In this document: in pieces, positions 43,784 to 50,417 of the stretch | Position numbering within the stretch: the stretch's first letter is position 1 | Layout: each line of letters begins with the position of its first letter | Assembly (NCBI RefSeq): GCF_015547515.1 | Contig: NZ_JADMVE010000003.1 | Location: 124,001 to 188,000 of the forward strand | Direction: 5' to 3' | Source: Eubacterium sp. 1001713B170207_170306_E7 | GTDB taxonomy: Bacteria; Bacillota; Clostridia; Eubacteriales; Eubacteriaceae | Length of the DNA: 64,000 nucleotides | Translations under genes and position numbers: made by a program | The notes under the pieces: model-generated | The model's input: the letters and a program-made list of their open reading frames with translations, nothing else | The model's database searches: none | Told to the model about the DNA's origin: nothing

Positions 43784-43940
43784 ATGGTTTCCGGGACACA
43801 TCCCCAATCAACCGGCATGTGGGCGCATTCGCGCTCAGCCTGTCGGTTTTATCTTTTTTGTCAAAATCATTGTGAAAGGCGGTGATTCCCTTGGTATCTG
43901 CACCTAGGATGATGGTGTTGAAAATGTATGGACGGTAACG
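43770..43940 (-). pseudogene. gene fragment on the minus strand
   Basis: Fifty-six codons open between two stops, without a convincing start, encode a coding-like stretch containing TIILGADTKGITAF and KKDKTDRLSANAP. G+C is higher than in the acyltransferase gene it abuts. It looks like the C-terminal end of a deleted gene, perhaps of the original locus before recombination. The family was not recognised. Confidence 0.35.
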
Positions 43941-43984
43941 TTAGAATGAATTAACAATAAAAAAGGAGTAGTAGAAACAAAAAA

Positions 43985-44707
43985 ATGAAATCGATAACAG
44001 AATTAAAATATGAATCCCTGCCCACAGGCTTTGACAACGGGCAGGTCAAGCTGACAGATGAAAACATCGGCAGGATTTTACGGTTTTCGGGCGCGCCGCT
44101 GGGGTTTTTGCGGTGCTGTGAGGAAAAGGGCAACAGCACGGTGGTGTTATATGGGGATGGACAGGCCTTTATCATCCCGGTGGAGACCAGGTATTTTCTG
44201 GACTGTATCGGGGAATATCTGGATATAAACATGGCAAGACGGCGAAAGACCACCATGCGGTTTGCGGGAAAGAGAAGCAATAACGTCATTTTTTTAGGGG
44301 CGGGGCTTGGGTACATTCCGGTCAAGGTGGATGTGCCCTGGGTGAGCGCGAAGCGGTTCAGCTATCTTAACTGGCACGCGGTATACAGAGGGCATGACCG
44401 CAGGGCCAGAGCCCTGGTTACTTTTTCGGGCTTTGTGATTCCTTACAGGCAGCGGCCCGGCAGGGTGCAGGAAAAGCTGGACGAGGGCTGGCGCGTCCGG
44501 GAAATGTTTATTAAACGCCACTGGCCGGTTTACGGGGAATGGCTGCACTGTAAAGAATGCGGAATTCAAAGCGTATGTCTTGAGTGGCATCATCAAACAG
44601 CATCTCCGAACGAAGCTTTTTCGGTTTTACCGGAAGCGCATAAAATAAAACATTATTCCTCAGAAATGCAGAGGTTTACAGTTATTAAAAAACACGATAC
44701 TTTTTAA
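43985..44707 (+). CDS. protein of unknown function at the start of the accessory island
   Basis: A 240-residue protein; no family recognised. A basic segment (about 78-95, rich in Arg/Lys) precedes a central part with GYIPVKVDVPW, and the C-terminal third has a possible metal site (CKECG with HHQ). The layout, with a short beta-rich N-terminus, basic middle and VTFSGF-like stretch, faintly recalls ComK-type regulators, but not enough to assign it. It follows AAAAAAGGAG. A terminator lies about 35 bp downstream. Confidence 0.7.
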   Translation: MKSITELKYESLPTGFDNGQVKLTDENIGRILRFSGAPLGFLRCCEEKGNSTVVLYGDGQAFIIPVETRYFLDCIGEYLDINMARRRKTTMRFAGKRSNNVIFLGAGLGYIPVKVDVPWVSAKRFSYLNWHAVYRGHDRRARALVTFSGFVIPYRQRPGRVQEKLDEGWRVREMFIKRHWPVYGEWLHCKECGIQSVCLEWHHQTASPNEAFSVLPEAHKIKHYSSEMQRFTVIKKHDTF

Positions 44708-44740
44708 ACTTTAAAGAGAAAAATATTGCCATAAAAAGAT

Positions 44741-44767
44741 ATAAAACGCTGTGTTTTATGTTTTTTT
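44741..44767 (+). terminator. terminator after the first island gene
   Basis: A 7-bp stem ATAAAAC/GTTTTAT (44741-44747 with 44753-44759) is followed by G and seven T. The AT-rich stem makes it moderately convincing. Confidence 0.6.
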
Positions 44768-44815
44768 GCTGCTTATCATCCCCTGGAGGCGAGATGCGCT
44801 TTATTAAAAAACCGC

Positions 44816-44844
44816 TATAATTAAACCTAACGTCAGCGCTGGCG
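44816..44844 (+). promoter_or_regulatory. possible promoter -10 with CAGCGCTG palindrome
   Basis: TATAAT (44816-44821) without a good sigma-70 -35 is followed by GTCAGCGCTGGC (44832-44843), centred on the palindrome CAGCGCTG, 25 bp before the next start. The same palindrome recurs 28 bp before the DUF1659 gene at 47505. A shared operator, or a promoter for the island sigma factor, is possible but unproven. Confidence 0.3.
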
Positions 44845-44866
44845 AAAGTAACCGAAAGGAAATGGT

Positions 44867-45499
44867 ATGAACGAAGATTTAAAGAGAGATGGGTTTTATG
44901 AAGAGCCCTGGTATGATTTAAAGCGGATGTCTGAGGGCTGCAAAGAATGCGCTTACCGGGCGGATGAAACACGCTGCAGGCTGTACTGCCGCTTTTTAGA
45001 CGCGCAGGGGCAGTGCCGGTGCTTTCACAAGGAGGGAGAGCCCTTTGAGAGCCGCCCAATCGAGTGGGAAATGGCCGATATTGAAAAGCGGCTGCTCAGG
45101 GCAGAGACACCCGAGTTTAAGGAGGTGAAGATGATCTGGCTGAACAACGTTTTACTCAGCGATAATCCGCTGCTCTACAACATTTATGATGTTGGAAAAG
45201 TTTTAGGCCTGAAACCCTACGAAACGGAAATGTTTCTGCTTAGGCACTGCAAAAAGCAGGATCTGCTTCAGATGCAGGTGCCCCAGCAGGATAACGGCCC
45301 GAAGGATTGGTATATGACAGCTGACGGCGTTCGCCGGATGGCCCTTGCGTGCTTTGAAAAGGCTGAAGCCGAGGACAGACTGTGGTTCTTTTACGATGAG
45401 TGGGAATGGATCAGCCGGACTTATTTTAAATCGATGCCGCAGATGGCAAAGTGTTTTTACAGCGGCCAGTCTTTAGTGAATATATGGGAGGTAGAGTAG
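44867..45499 (+). CDS. Cys-rich unknown protein with antirepressor-like middle
   Basis: A 210-residue protein. Residues about 25-50 hold a Cys cluster (CKECAY, CRLYCRF, CRCF) suggesting a metal-binding N-terminus. Residues 85-190 have a helical, phage-antirepressor-like pattern (YDVGKVLGLKPYETEMFLLRHC then YMTADGVRRMALACFEKAE). No family name can be given safely. It starts an ordered run of close genes, with the next ATG two bases after its stop. Confidence 0.72.
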   Translation: MNEDLKRDGFYEEPWYDLKRMSEGCKECAYRADETRCRLYCRFLDAQGQCRCFHKEGEPFESRPIEWEMADIEKRLLRAETPEFKEVKMIWLNNVLLSDNPLLYNIYDVGKVLGLKPYETEMFLLRHCKKQDLLQMQVPQQDNGPKDWYMTADGVRRMALACFEKAEAEDRLWFFYDEWEWISRTYFKSMPQMAKCFYSGQSLVNIWEVE

Positions 45500-45500
45500 G

Positions 45501-46031
45501 ATGAATAAACCCGTTTTAGCAACTTTGGAACAATGTTTTGGCAGTGATTACCATAAACTGCGCGTATATACCGATATCTATGATGAGGGCAGCCGGAGCT
45601 ATTTTGTTTTAAGAGAGATCGCGGGGGATTTGGGTAACCGGGATTACCGCTGTTTTTTAAAGAAGGCGCCGGCCTCAGCCATATGCAAAAGGCGTATTAA
45701 AGACCGCCGCGGGCGCGCCAGCAATATGCTGATGATCAGCCAGGAGGGGGTGCTGGCTCTGCTTAAAAAACAAGGCGGCAAGGCGGCCACGGGCTTTAAG
45801 CGGTATCTGGAAATCTGCGTGCTGCCCGTGGTCCGCCATGAGATCGACGCAGCCCGGATGATGCTGCCTGAAAGCGAAAAAGCAGACAAAAATCAGGAGG
45901 AAAAAGAGAACATGGAGGAGGCAATCCGGATGCTCTCGGCCGCTCTGGCCTTTCAGGTCATTAAAAATCAGGAGCTTGAAATGCGGCTCGAAATAGTGGA
46001 GGAGCGCCTTTTACAAAGGGCAGCTGCCTGA
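45501..46031 (+). CDS. BRO-N/antirepressor-like protein
   Basis: A 176-residue protein. The first 110 residues follow the BRO-N/antirepressor pattern: DIYDEGSRSYFVLREIAGDLG, then a basic stretch and MISQEGVLALLKKQGGKAATGFKRYLEICVLP. A Glu-rich coiled-coil tail follows (about 125-176). BRO-N proteins are DNA-binding proteins of phages and mobile elements. It is close to its neighbours on both sides and probably in one operon. Confidence 0.68.
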   Translation: MNKPVLATLEQCFGSDYHKLRVYTDIYDEGSRSYFVLREIAGDLGNRDYRCFLKKAPASAICKRRIKDRRGRASNMLMISQEGVLALLKKQGGKAATGFKRYLEICVLPVVRHEIDAARMMLPESEKADKNQEEKENMEEAIRMLSAALAFQVIKNQELEMRLEIVEERLLQRAAA

Positions 46032-46039
46032 GGGGCTTC

Positions 46040-46444
46040 ATGAATTTTTTTTCGGAGCTGGAGGCTTTTATCGAGTGGCAGTCCGATCTGCCTGTGGAGA
46101 GCAAGCTTTCGGAGGGGGCTGTGGCGCTCTGGATTTACCTGCTTTACCGGTGCAACTGCTGCGCGCTGCCGTCCGTTGATGGACGGTGGCTGTGGCGGGT
46201 CGAGTTCTTTGTGCGGCCAGAGGGCATTGAGCGCTTCTTTGGGCGTAGTGACCGCAATATCCGCCGCTACCGAAAGGAGCTGGTAGACGCCGGACGGATG
46301 AAATATCAGAAGGCGGTTAAGAACCGGCGCAAAGGCATTTATACTTTAATCCCTTTTGCGGAGAACGTGGCGCCCACGCGCCTGAAGAATCTGGCCGATG
46401 AGGAGGTGTCGGTTTTTGGCCTTGTGGATAAGTATGCGGGATAG
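46040..46444 (+). CDS. winged-helix, replisome-organiser-like protein
   Basis: A 134-residue protein with a helix-turn-helix of the type found in phage replisome organisers and DnaD-related proteins: LWIYLLYRCN, then GIERFFGRSDRNIRRYRKELVDAGRM and a basic wing ending GIYTLIPF. It could bind the repeat-rich region just downstream. Start ATG 46040 follows GAGGGG, eight bases after the preceding stop. Confidence 0.65.
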   Translation: MNFFSELEAFIEWQSDLPVESKLSEGAVALWIYLLYRCNCCALPSVDGRWLWRVEFFVRPEGIERFFGRSDRNIRRYRKELVDAGRMKYQKAVKNRRKGIYTLIPFAENVAPTRLKNLADEEVSVFGLVDKYAG

Positions 46445-46448
46445 GGCA

Positions 46449-46547
46449 GAGCGGACAGATATGACCGCAATGTGGACAAAAAAAGCGGTATCGCGGCAAC
46501 ATCGCGGACACAGGTGTCCGCCATTAGTAATATTATTAATAATATTA
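46449..46547. repeat. noncoding region with GYGGACA repeats, hairpin and AT palindrome
   Basis: GCGGACA occurs near 46449 and 46504 and GTGGACA near 46472. CGGACAC-AG-GTGTCCG (46505-46520) is a perfect 7-bp hairpin. TAATATTATT-AATAATATTA (46528-46547) is a perfect 20-bp palindrome. The combination of direct repeats and an AT-rich palindrome behind a replication-type winged-helix gene resembles an origin or operator. Confidence 0.5.
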
Positions 46548-46579
46548 TATATTAATCTTTATTAATTCAGGAGGTGCGT

Positions 46580-46786
46580 TTGTACACAAACCGATACGGA
46601 GCAGGAAGACCCTGTACAGGGCGGCTGAGACATTACATTGTGGAAGGGGCATGCCGGGTGCGTAAGGTGCTGCCGGCCAGAAGCCCTGAGGAGGCGGAGG
46701 ATTGTTTTTACGAGGCGGCCGGAGCGGTGGAGGATCATTTCCCGGAGGCTGTTCTGGAGATTATATCCATCCGCGAGGATGAGTGA
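46580..46786 (+). CDS. small unknown island protein
   Basis: A 68-residue protein, family not recognised. The TTG at 46580 is chosen because the AGGAGG at 46569-46574 is correctly spaced; the upstream in-frame GTG overlaps the ribosome site itself. The sequence begins with a short polar NRYGAGRPCTGRL motif, then a beta-alpha pattern with an acidic second half. It is followed after 12 bp by the sigma-like factor. Confidence 0.65.
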   Translation: MYTNRYGAGRPCTGRLRHYIVEGACRVRKVLPARSPEEAEDCFYEAAGAVEDHFPEAVLEIISIREDE

Positions 46787-46798
46787 AGGAGGGTGTGC

Positions 46799-47410
46799 TT
46801 GAGTAAAAAGTACGCGGAGATCGGCGTGTTGGTGACAAAGGCGCAGGCAGGAAGCAAGGCGGCAGCGGAAACGCTGCTGCTGACCTTTAAGCCCTTGATT
46901 TTAGCCACCATCAGCGCGTATGTTTACGATAAAACCCAGCTGGAGGATGCCTATCAGGAGGCCTGTGTTATTTTTATGGAGCGTTTAAAGGATTTTAAAT
47001 CAAAACGGCCGGACTATTTTCCGGCTTACATTAAGCGGCAGCTTTTCTACACGTTTGTCCAGAAAGCAAAAAAGCGGCCGCAGACCTCGGTGCAGGCGGT
47101 CCTGTCACTGGATATGCCCTCATCGGAGGGTGTCTGCCTGGCAGAAACATTGTCGGAAGCAGAAGCGGAGGAGAGCGACGCAGACCGGAGCATGCGGGAA
47201 ATCAAACAGGACAGTGACCTGCGCCTCTTAAAGCTGCGGGTGGCACAGCTGCCAAAAGTGCAGCGGGAGTGTGTTCAGGCCCACTATTACAGGGGGCAGA
47301 CCTACCAGGCCATTGCGAGGGACCGCGGCGTCAGCGAGCAATGTGTGGCGAGGACCCTGAGCAAGGCCATGAAAGGCCTGCGGAAAGCCTATGGCATTGA
47401 AAAAACTTAA
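46799..47410 (+). CDS. sigma-70-like RNA polymerase sigma factor
   Basis: A 203-residue sigma factor with region 2 (about 20-85, QLEDAYQEACVIFMERLKDF then PAYIKRQLFYTFVQKAKK) and region 4 (about 150-195, LRVAQLPKVQRECVQAHYY, then TYQAIARDRGVSEQCVARTL). It lacks regions 1 and 3, like ECF or UviA/TcdR-type factors. The TTG at 46799 has a perfect AAGGAGG site at six bases; the GTG two codons upstream is too close. No anti-sigma gene is adjacent. Likely targets include the DUF1659/DUF2922 and peptidase genes that follow. Confidence 0.85.
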   Translation: MSKKYAEIGVLVTKAQAGSKAAAETLLLTFKPLILATISAYVYDKTQLEDAYQEACVIFMERLKDFKSKRPDYFPAYIKRQLFYTFVQKAKKRPQTSVQAVLSLDMPSSEGVCLAETLSEAEAEESDADRSMREIKQDSDLRLLKLRVAQLPKVQRECVQAHYYRGQTYQAIARDRGVSEQCVARTLSKAMKGLRKAYGIEKT

Positions 47411-47465
47411 AGAAAGCTTAAAAGCAGGGTGGGCGTTTTGGGGATTTGCCATATTGTAAGGTGTA

Positions 47466-47479
47466 AGGCAGCGCTGCCG
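47466..47479 (+). promoter_or_regulatory. GGCAGCGCTGCC palindrome before the DUF1659 gene
   Basis: A perfect 12-bp palindrome at 47467-47478, sharing the core CAGCGCTG with 44832-44843. It lies in the leader 26 bp before the DUF1659 start. The core also occurs by chance in GC-rich coding sequence (for example near 55886), so significance is limited. Confidence 0.3.
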
Positions 47480-47504
47480 GAATTTGAAACAGGAGGCAAA
47501 CAAT

Positions 47505-47732
47505 ATGGCAACCATTGAGAAAACTGTGGAATCGGTGGGAATGAAAATCACCGTCAATTATGGAGAAAAAGATGGAAAAATCGTCAAGGGAAATAAAACC
47601 TACGGCGATGTCAAGAAGGATGTGACGGACGAGGCTTTTGTGGGCACGGCCAAGGCCATTACCGGCATGCAGGAGCCCATTCGGGAAAAACAGATGAAGG
47701 TGACCGCCGAGGACCTGGTGGAAGTGGCATAG
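47505..47732 (+). CDS. DUF1659-family small protein
   Basis: A 75-residue protein matching the DUF1659 pattern: a short beta hairpin with TVNYGEKDGKIVKGNKTYGDVK, then ATDEA-like residues (VTDEAFVGTAKAITGMQ) forming a helix. In other Firmicutes it occurs with DUF2922 and a sigma factor, as here. Function unknown. The ATG at 47505 follows ACAGGAGG. Confidence 0.8.
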   Translation: MATIEKTVESVGMKITVNYGEKDGKIVKGNKTYGDVKKDVTDEAFVGTAKAITGMQEPIREKQMKVTAEDLVEVA

Positions 47733-47831
47733 GGTACAGCGCCTTTATCGCGCCGTCAGGCGAGAGCAGAGAACGGGGAATCACAGAGGCGTGGTTCCCT
47801 GTAAAAACTAAAATTTGAGAGGAGATTTTAA

Positions 47832-48071
47832 ATGGCAGCAACAACCAGCAAGGATTTATCCATCTATTTTCAGCGGACAGACGGGAAGGAATTTAAAATG
47901 ACCATTCCGGATTACAAAGAAGGGATTACCGACACGGAGATCAAGACAGGGGCACAGACCATTGTCGATCTGGGCGTTTTTGAGCCTGAGGGGTTCGCTC
48001 TGGCCAAGGTGACCGGAGCCGTGAAGGTCGATACCACTAAAACCGATGTGGTCATTGAGGATGCGGCGTAA
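47832..48071 (+). CDS. DUF2922-family small protein
   Basis: A 79-residue protein resembling DUF2922: a beta-rich start (LSIYFQRTDGKEFKMTIPDYK), a helix with TDTEIKTGAQTIVDLGVF, and a closing GFALAKVTGAVKVD strand. It is usually paired with DUF1659; the two may be structurally related. Function unknown. RBS GAGAGGAG precedes the ATG. It ends at a strong terminator. Confidence 0.8.
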   Translation: MAATTSKDLSIYFQRTDGKEFKMTIPDYKEGITDTEIKTGAQTIVDLGVFEPEGFALAKVTGAVKVDTTKTDVVIEDAA

Positions 48072-48096
48072 AAAAGGGGCGAAAGCCCCTTTTTTA
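48070..48096 (+). terminator. terminator after DUF2922
   Basis: A 10-bp stem (48071-48080 with 48085-48094) with a GAAA tetraloop and a T-run; very stable. Confidence 0.9.
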
Positions 48097-48134
48097 GATG
48101 GAATCATGAGCAGGCAAAAATGGAAGGGGATTCT

Positions 48135-48692
48135 ATGAAAAAATTTTATAAACGTATTTTTATGACACTGGCCATACTGCTGGTCTTTTTCACCAGCGGC
48201 ATATTTCTGGTAAACTTTCAGGGCATGCCGGAGGCGGCGCCAGAAGTGGCCGTACCGGAGGTGATAACGCCAGCGCCCCAGTCTCCAGATGAAGGGGGCG
48301 TGGATACGCGGCCGGAGCCGGAAGCTGAGGCGCCGTCTGAAGTCTTGGAGCCCCAGGCGTCCGAGCATTTTCTGATGTCGGAATACGCCTGTGACTGCGC
48401 GGGCTTCTGCGACGGCTGGCCATGCACCATGAATCCAGAGCTTCTTGAAAAAATAGAAGCACTGCGGTGCACTTTCGGGTGTCCGGTCATCATTACCTCG
48501 GGCGTACGCTGTGCGGCGCGAAACGAGGAGGTTGGCGGCGTAAGCTGGTCCTTTCATAAACGGGGCTGCGCGGCGGACTTGTACTGCCCGGGTGTGGCGG
48601 TGGGCGATCTGGCGCTGGCGGCCGGGGAGCTGGGCATGAACGTGCTGCCCTACTACAGCCAGGGCTATCTGCACGTCGAGATTAAAGGCTAG
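48135..48692 (+). CDS. membrane-anchored M15-type peptidase
   Basis: A 185-residue protein. Residues about 8-28 are a signal anchor (FMTLAILLVFFTSGIFLV), 30-75 a Pro/Glu-rich linker, and the rest a D-Ala-D-Ala carboxypeptidase-like (M15A) domain with TSGVRCAARNEEVGG, SFHKRGCAADLY and a final YLHVEIKG. The His-x6-Asp and late His supply zinc ligands. It would act outside the cell on peptidoglycan. The ATG at 48135 follows GGAAGGGG. It ends the island. Confidence 0.85.
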   Translation: MKKFYKRIFMTLAILLVFFTSGIFLVNFQGMPEAAPEVAVPEVITPAPQSPDEGGVDTRPEPEAEAPSEVLEPQASEHFLMSEYACDCAGFCDGWPCTMNPELLEKIEALRCTFGCPVIITSGVRCAARNEEVGGVSWSFHKRGCAADLYCPGVAVGDLALAAGELGMNVLPYYSQGYLHVEIKG

Positions 48693-48698
48693 GCGGTG

Positions 48699-49202
48699 CT
48701 ACTTTTCGGGTGCGGCACAGTCGGCTGAGCCAGCGCTCAACAGCATTTCAAGCCCGTGATCCAGGGCGGGCAGGATGGCGGCCAGGTTCTCGCGGACGGC
48801 TTTCGGGCTGCCGGGCAGATTGATGATGAGGGTGCGCCCGCGGATGCCGGCGGCGCTTCGGCTCAGCATGGCCTTTGGGGTGATCTTCAGGCTCTCATAA
48901 CGCATGGCCTCAGGAATGCCCGGGGTGAGCCGGTCACAGACGGAGACGGTGGCCTCGGGGGTGACGTCCCTGGGGGAAAAGCCTGTGCCGCCTGTGGTCA
49001 GAATCAGGTTTACCGGGTCGATGGCGTCGCACAGGGCTTTCAGATTACTCTCGATCACATGTCTTTCGTCGGGCAGAATGGCGGTGTGCACCACCTCATA
49101 CAGGTCGGTATCCAGCATTTCAGCAATGACCGGACCGCTTTTGTCCTTGCGTTCTCCGCGGGAGCCTTTATCGCTGAGGGTTAAAATGGCTACAGTAAAC
49201 AT
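48699..49202 (-). CDS. mogA: MogA/MoaB-type molybdopterin adenylyltransferase
   Basis: A 167-residue MoCF-fold protein that would activate molybdopterin by adenylylation. Signature segments are TLSDKGSRGERKDKSGP at the start, ILTTGGTGFSPRDVTPEAT in the middle, and INLPGSPKAVREN near the end. The start at 49202 has an AAGGAGG site; an upstream frame is open into the neighbour. It is second in a minus-strand pair behind the ThiF-like gene. Its stop faces the peptidase gene with six bases between. Confidence 0.87.
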   Translation of the reverse strand: MFTVAILTLSDKGSRGERKDKSGPVIAEMLDTDLYEVVHTAILPDERHVIESNLKALCDAIDPVNLILTTGGTGFSPRDVTPEATVSVCDRLTPGIPEAMRYESLKITPKAMLSRSAAGIRGRTLIINLPGSPKAVRENLAAILPALDHGLEMLLSAGSADCAAPEK

Positions 49203-49212
49203 GGTATCCTCC

Positions 49213-49908
49213 TTAAAGATCAAAGGTTGTGAATTCATTGTCGAGCAGGTCGATGTACAGCAGTTTTTTGCGCAGAATTTCCCCTTTTCCGGTGAGAACC
49301 TTCAGGGCTTCGCTTACTTCTACCGCCGCGGCAAGGGCGGGCGTAAACGCCGGATTTCCGCCGCTCTGGGGCTTGTAGGCGGCGTCGCCATCCTTGATTT
49401 TGTAAAGCAGGGAGAGGGTATCGTCACCCGGAAAAACCGTGGTGACCTGGGCGTTAAAGCCGCCGATGGCGCCGTGAACCAGGGGCTTTTCCAGATTTTT
49501 GCAGGCCTTCTGGAGTGTCAGGCGCGCCGGGATATTGTCCAGAGCGTCGATGACAACATCGCTGTCGGCGATAAACTCCTCGGCGTTGCTCTCGTTTAAA
49601 AAAGCGTCGTAGACGGTGACACTGACACTGCTGTTAATGGCGTGTACCCTTGAGGCAGCCGCCTCGGCCTTTGGAAAGCCGATGTTTTCCTCGGTGCACA
49701 GCAGCTGGCGGTTAAGGTTGGAGACATCGAAAATATCGCCGTCGATCAGAATAAGCCCGTCGATGCCAATGCGGGCCAGCGCCTCGATAATATAGCCGCC
49801 GAGGCCGCCGCAGCCCACCACGCTGACGGTGCTGCGCTGGATAACGGCAAAATCATCCGGCGAAAAGGCCGGGAAGTTGCGGTCGTATCGTTTGGTAAAT
49901 AGGTTCAT
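49213..49908 (-). CDS. ThiF/MoeB/HesA-family E1-like adenylyltransferase
   Basis: A 231-residue E1-like protein with the ATP-binding GCGGLGGYIIEALARIG (about 33-49), DGDIFDVSNLNRQ and the DVVIDALDNIPAR segment. The paired zinc cysteines of MoeB are absent, so HesA- or TcdA-like activity is possible. Next to MogA, a role in activating the small sulfur carrier for molybdopterin (or tungstopterin) is likely. The Shine-Dalgarno of mogA lies between its stop and the mogA ATG. Confidence 0.86.
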   Translation of the reverse strand: MNLFTKRYDRNFPAFSPDDFAVIQRSTVSVVGCGGLGGYIIEALARIGIDGLILIDGDIFDVSNLNRQLLCTEENIGFPKAEAAASRVHAINSSVSVTVYDAFLNESNAEEFIADSDVVIDALDNIPARLTLQKACKNLEKPLVHGAIGGFNAQVTTVFPGDDTLSLLYKIKDGDAAYKPQSGGNPAFTPALAAAVEVSEALKVLTGKGEILRKKLLYIDLLDNEFTTFDL

Positions 49909-49998
49909 CAGAAGGCCTCCTCAATGCTTGATATGCCCATTATAGCACGGTTTTACACTAAAAACCAAGATTTCCCGAAGAAATTTATTTTTGACGGA

Positions 49999-50027
49999 TT
50001 GACAGATACACTTTAACATGATAGAAT
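49999..50027 (+). promoter_or_regulatory. sigma-70-type promoter of the T-box transcript
   Basis: TTGACA (49999-50004), a 17-nt spacer and TAGAAT (50022-50027). The predicted start is near 50034, giving a leader of about 380 nt before the symporter gene. Confidence 0.8.
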
Positions 50028-50033
50028 TTAAAA

Positions 50034-50330
50034 ATCGAAACTGCAATGTTAAAGGCTGTGACCAGAAAGAAGTAGGAATGCTTAAGTCTCCCAGAGAGCT
50101 GCCGGTTGGTGTGAGGCAGTGAGAACGGCGTTTTGAATACATTTTGCGAGCTGTGCACCGAAAGGATTTTCCGAGTAGACTGCAACGGGTGCGCCCGTTA
50201 AAGCGCAGGGGTATAAGCGTGTGCGCGCCGTACCCTGTGAGCACACTGGCTGCAAGGCGGTGTGAAATTGAGGTGGTACCACGGGTATGTTAACGCTCGT
50301 CCTCTGTCTGGAGGACGGGCGTTTTTTATT
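50034..50330 (+). promoter_or_regulatory. T-box leader, predicted tyrosine specifier
   Basis: The T-box proper is TGAGGTGGTACCACGGG (ends about 50285), followed by a competing terminator. Stem I shows AGTA (about 50070), AGAGAG (about 50094), a GGTTGGTGTGAG apical loop and GCAGTGAGAA. The specifier loop reads GAA-TAC-A at 50135-50141, flanked by AATGC/GCGTT pairing, which predicts UAC and thus tRNA-Tyr. UGGU in the T-box pairs with an ACCA end, consistent with discriminator A. Uncharged tRNA would permit expression of the downstream symporter. Confidence 0.9.
50292..50329 (+). terminator. T-box terminator
   Basis: A 13-bp stem (50292-50304 with 50311-50323, one wobble) with a T-run directly behind the T-box, as required for the antitermination switch. 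Confidence 0.9.
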
Positions 50331-50417
50331 TGCCATTTTCCTGTCCGACGGATGCTTTTGTCGCGTTTTGGTATAGCGGATGATCCGCAGATTAAAAGGA
50401 GAGGATTATGGTTTGAA

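Noticed and set aside
46528-46547. AT-rich palindrome as a terminator
   Set aside because: The stem is only A-T pairs and is not followed by a T-run on either strand; it is listed instead within the repeat region.
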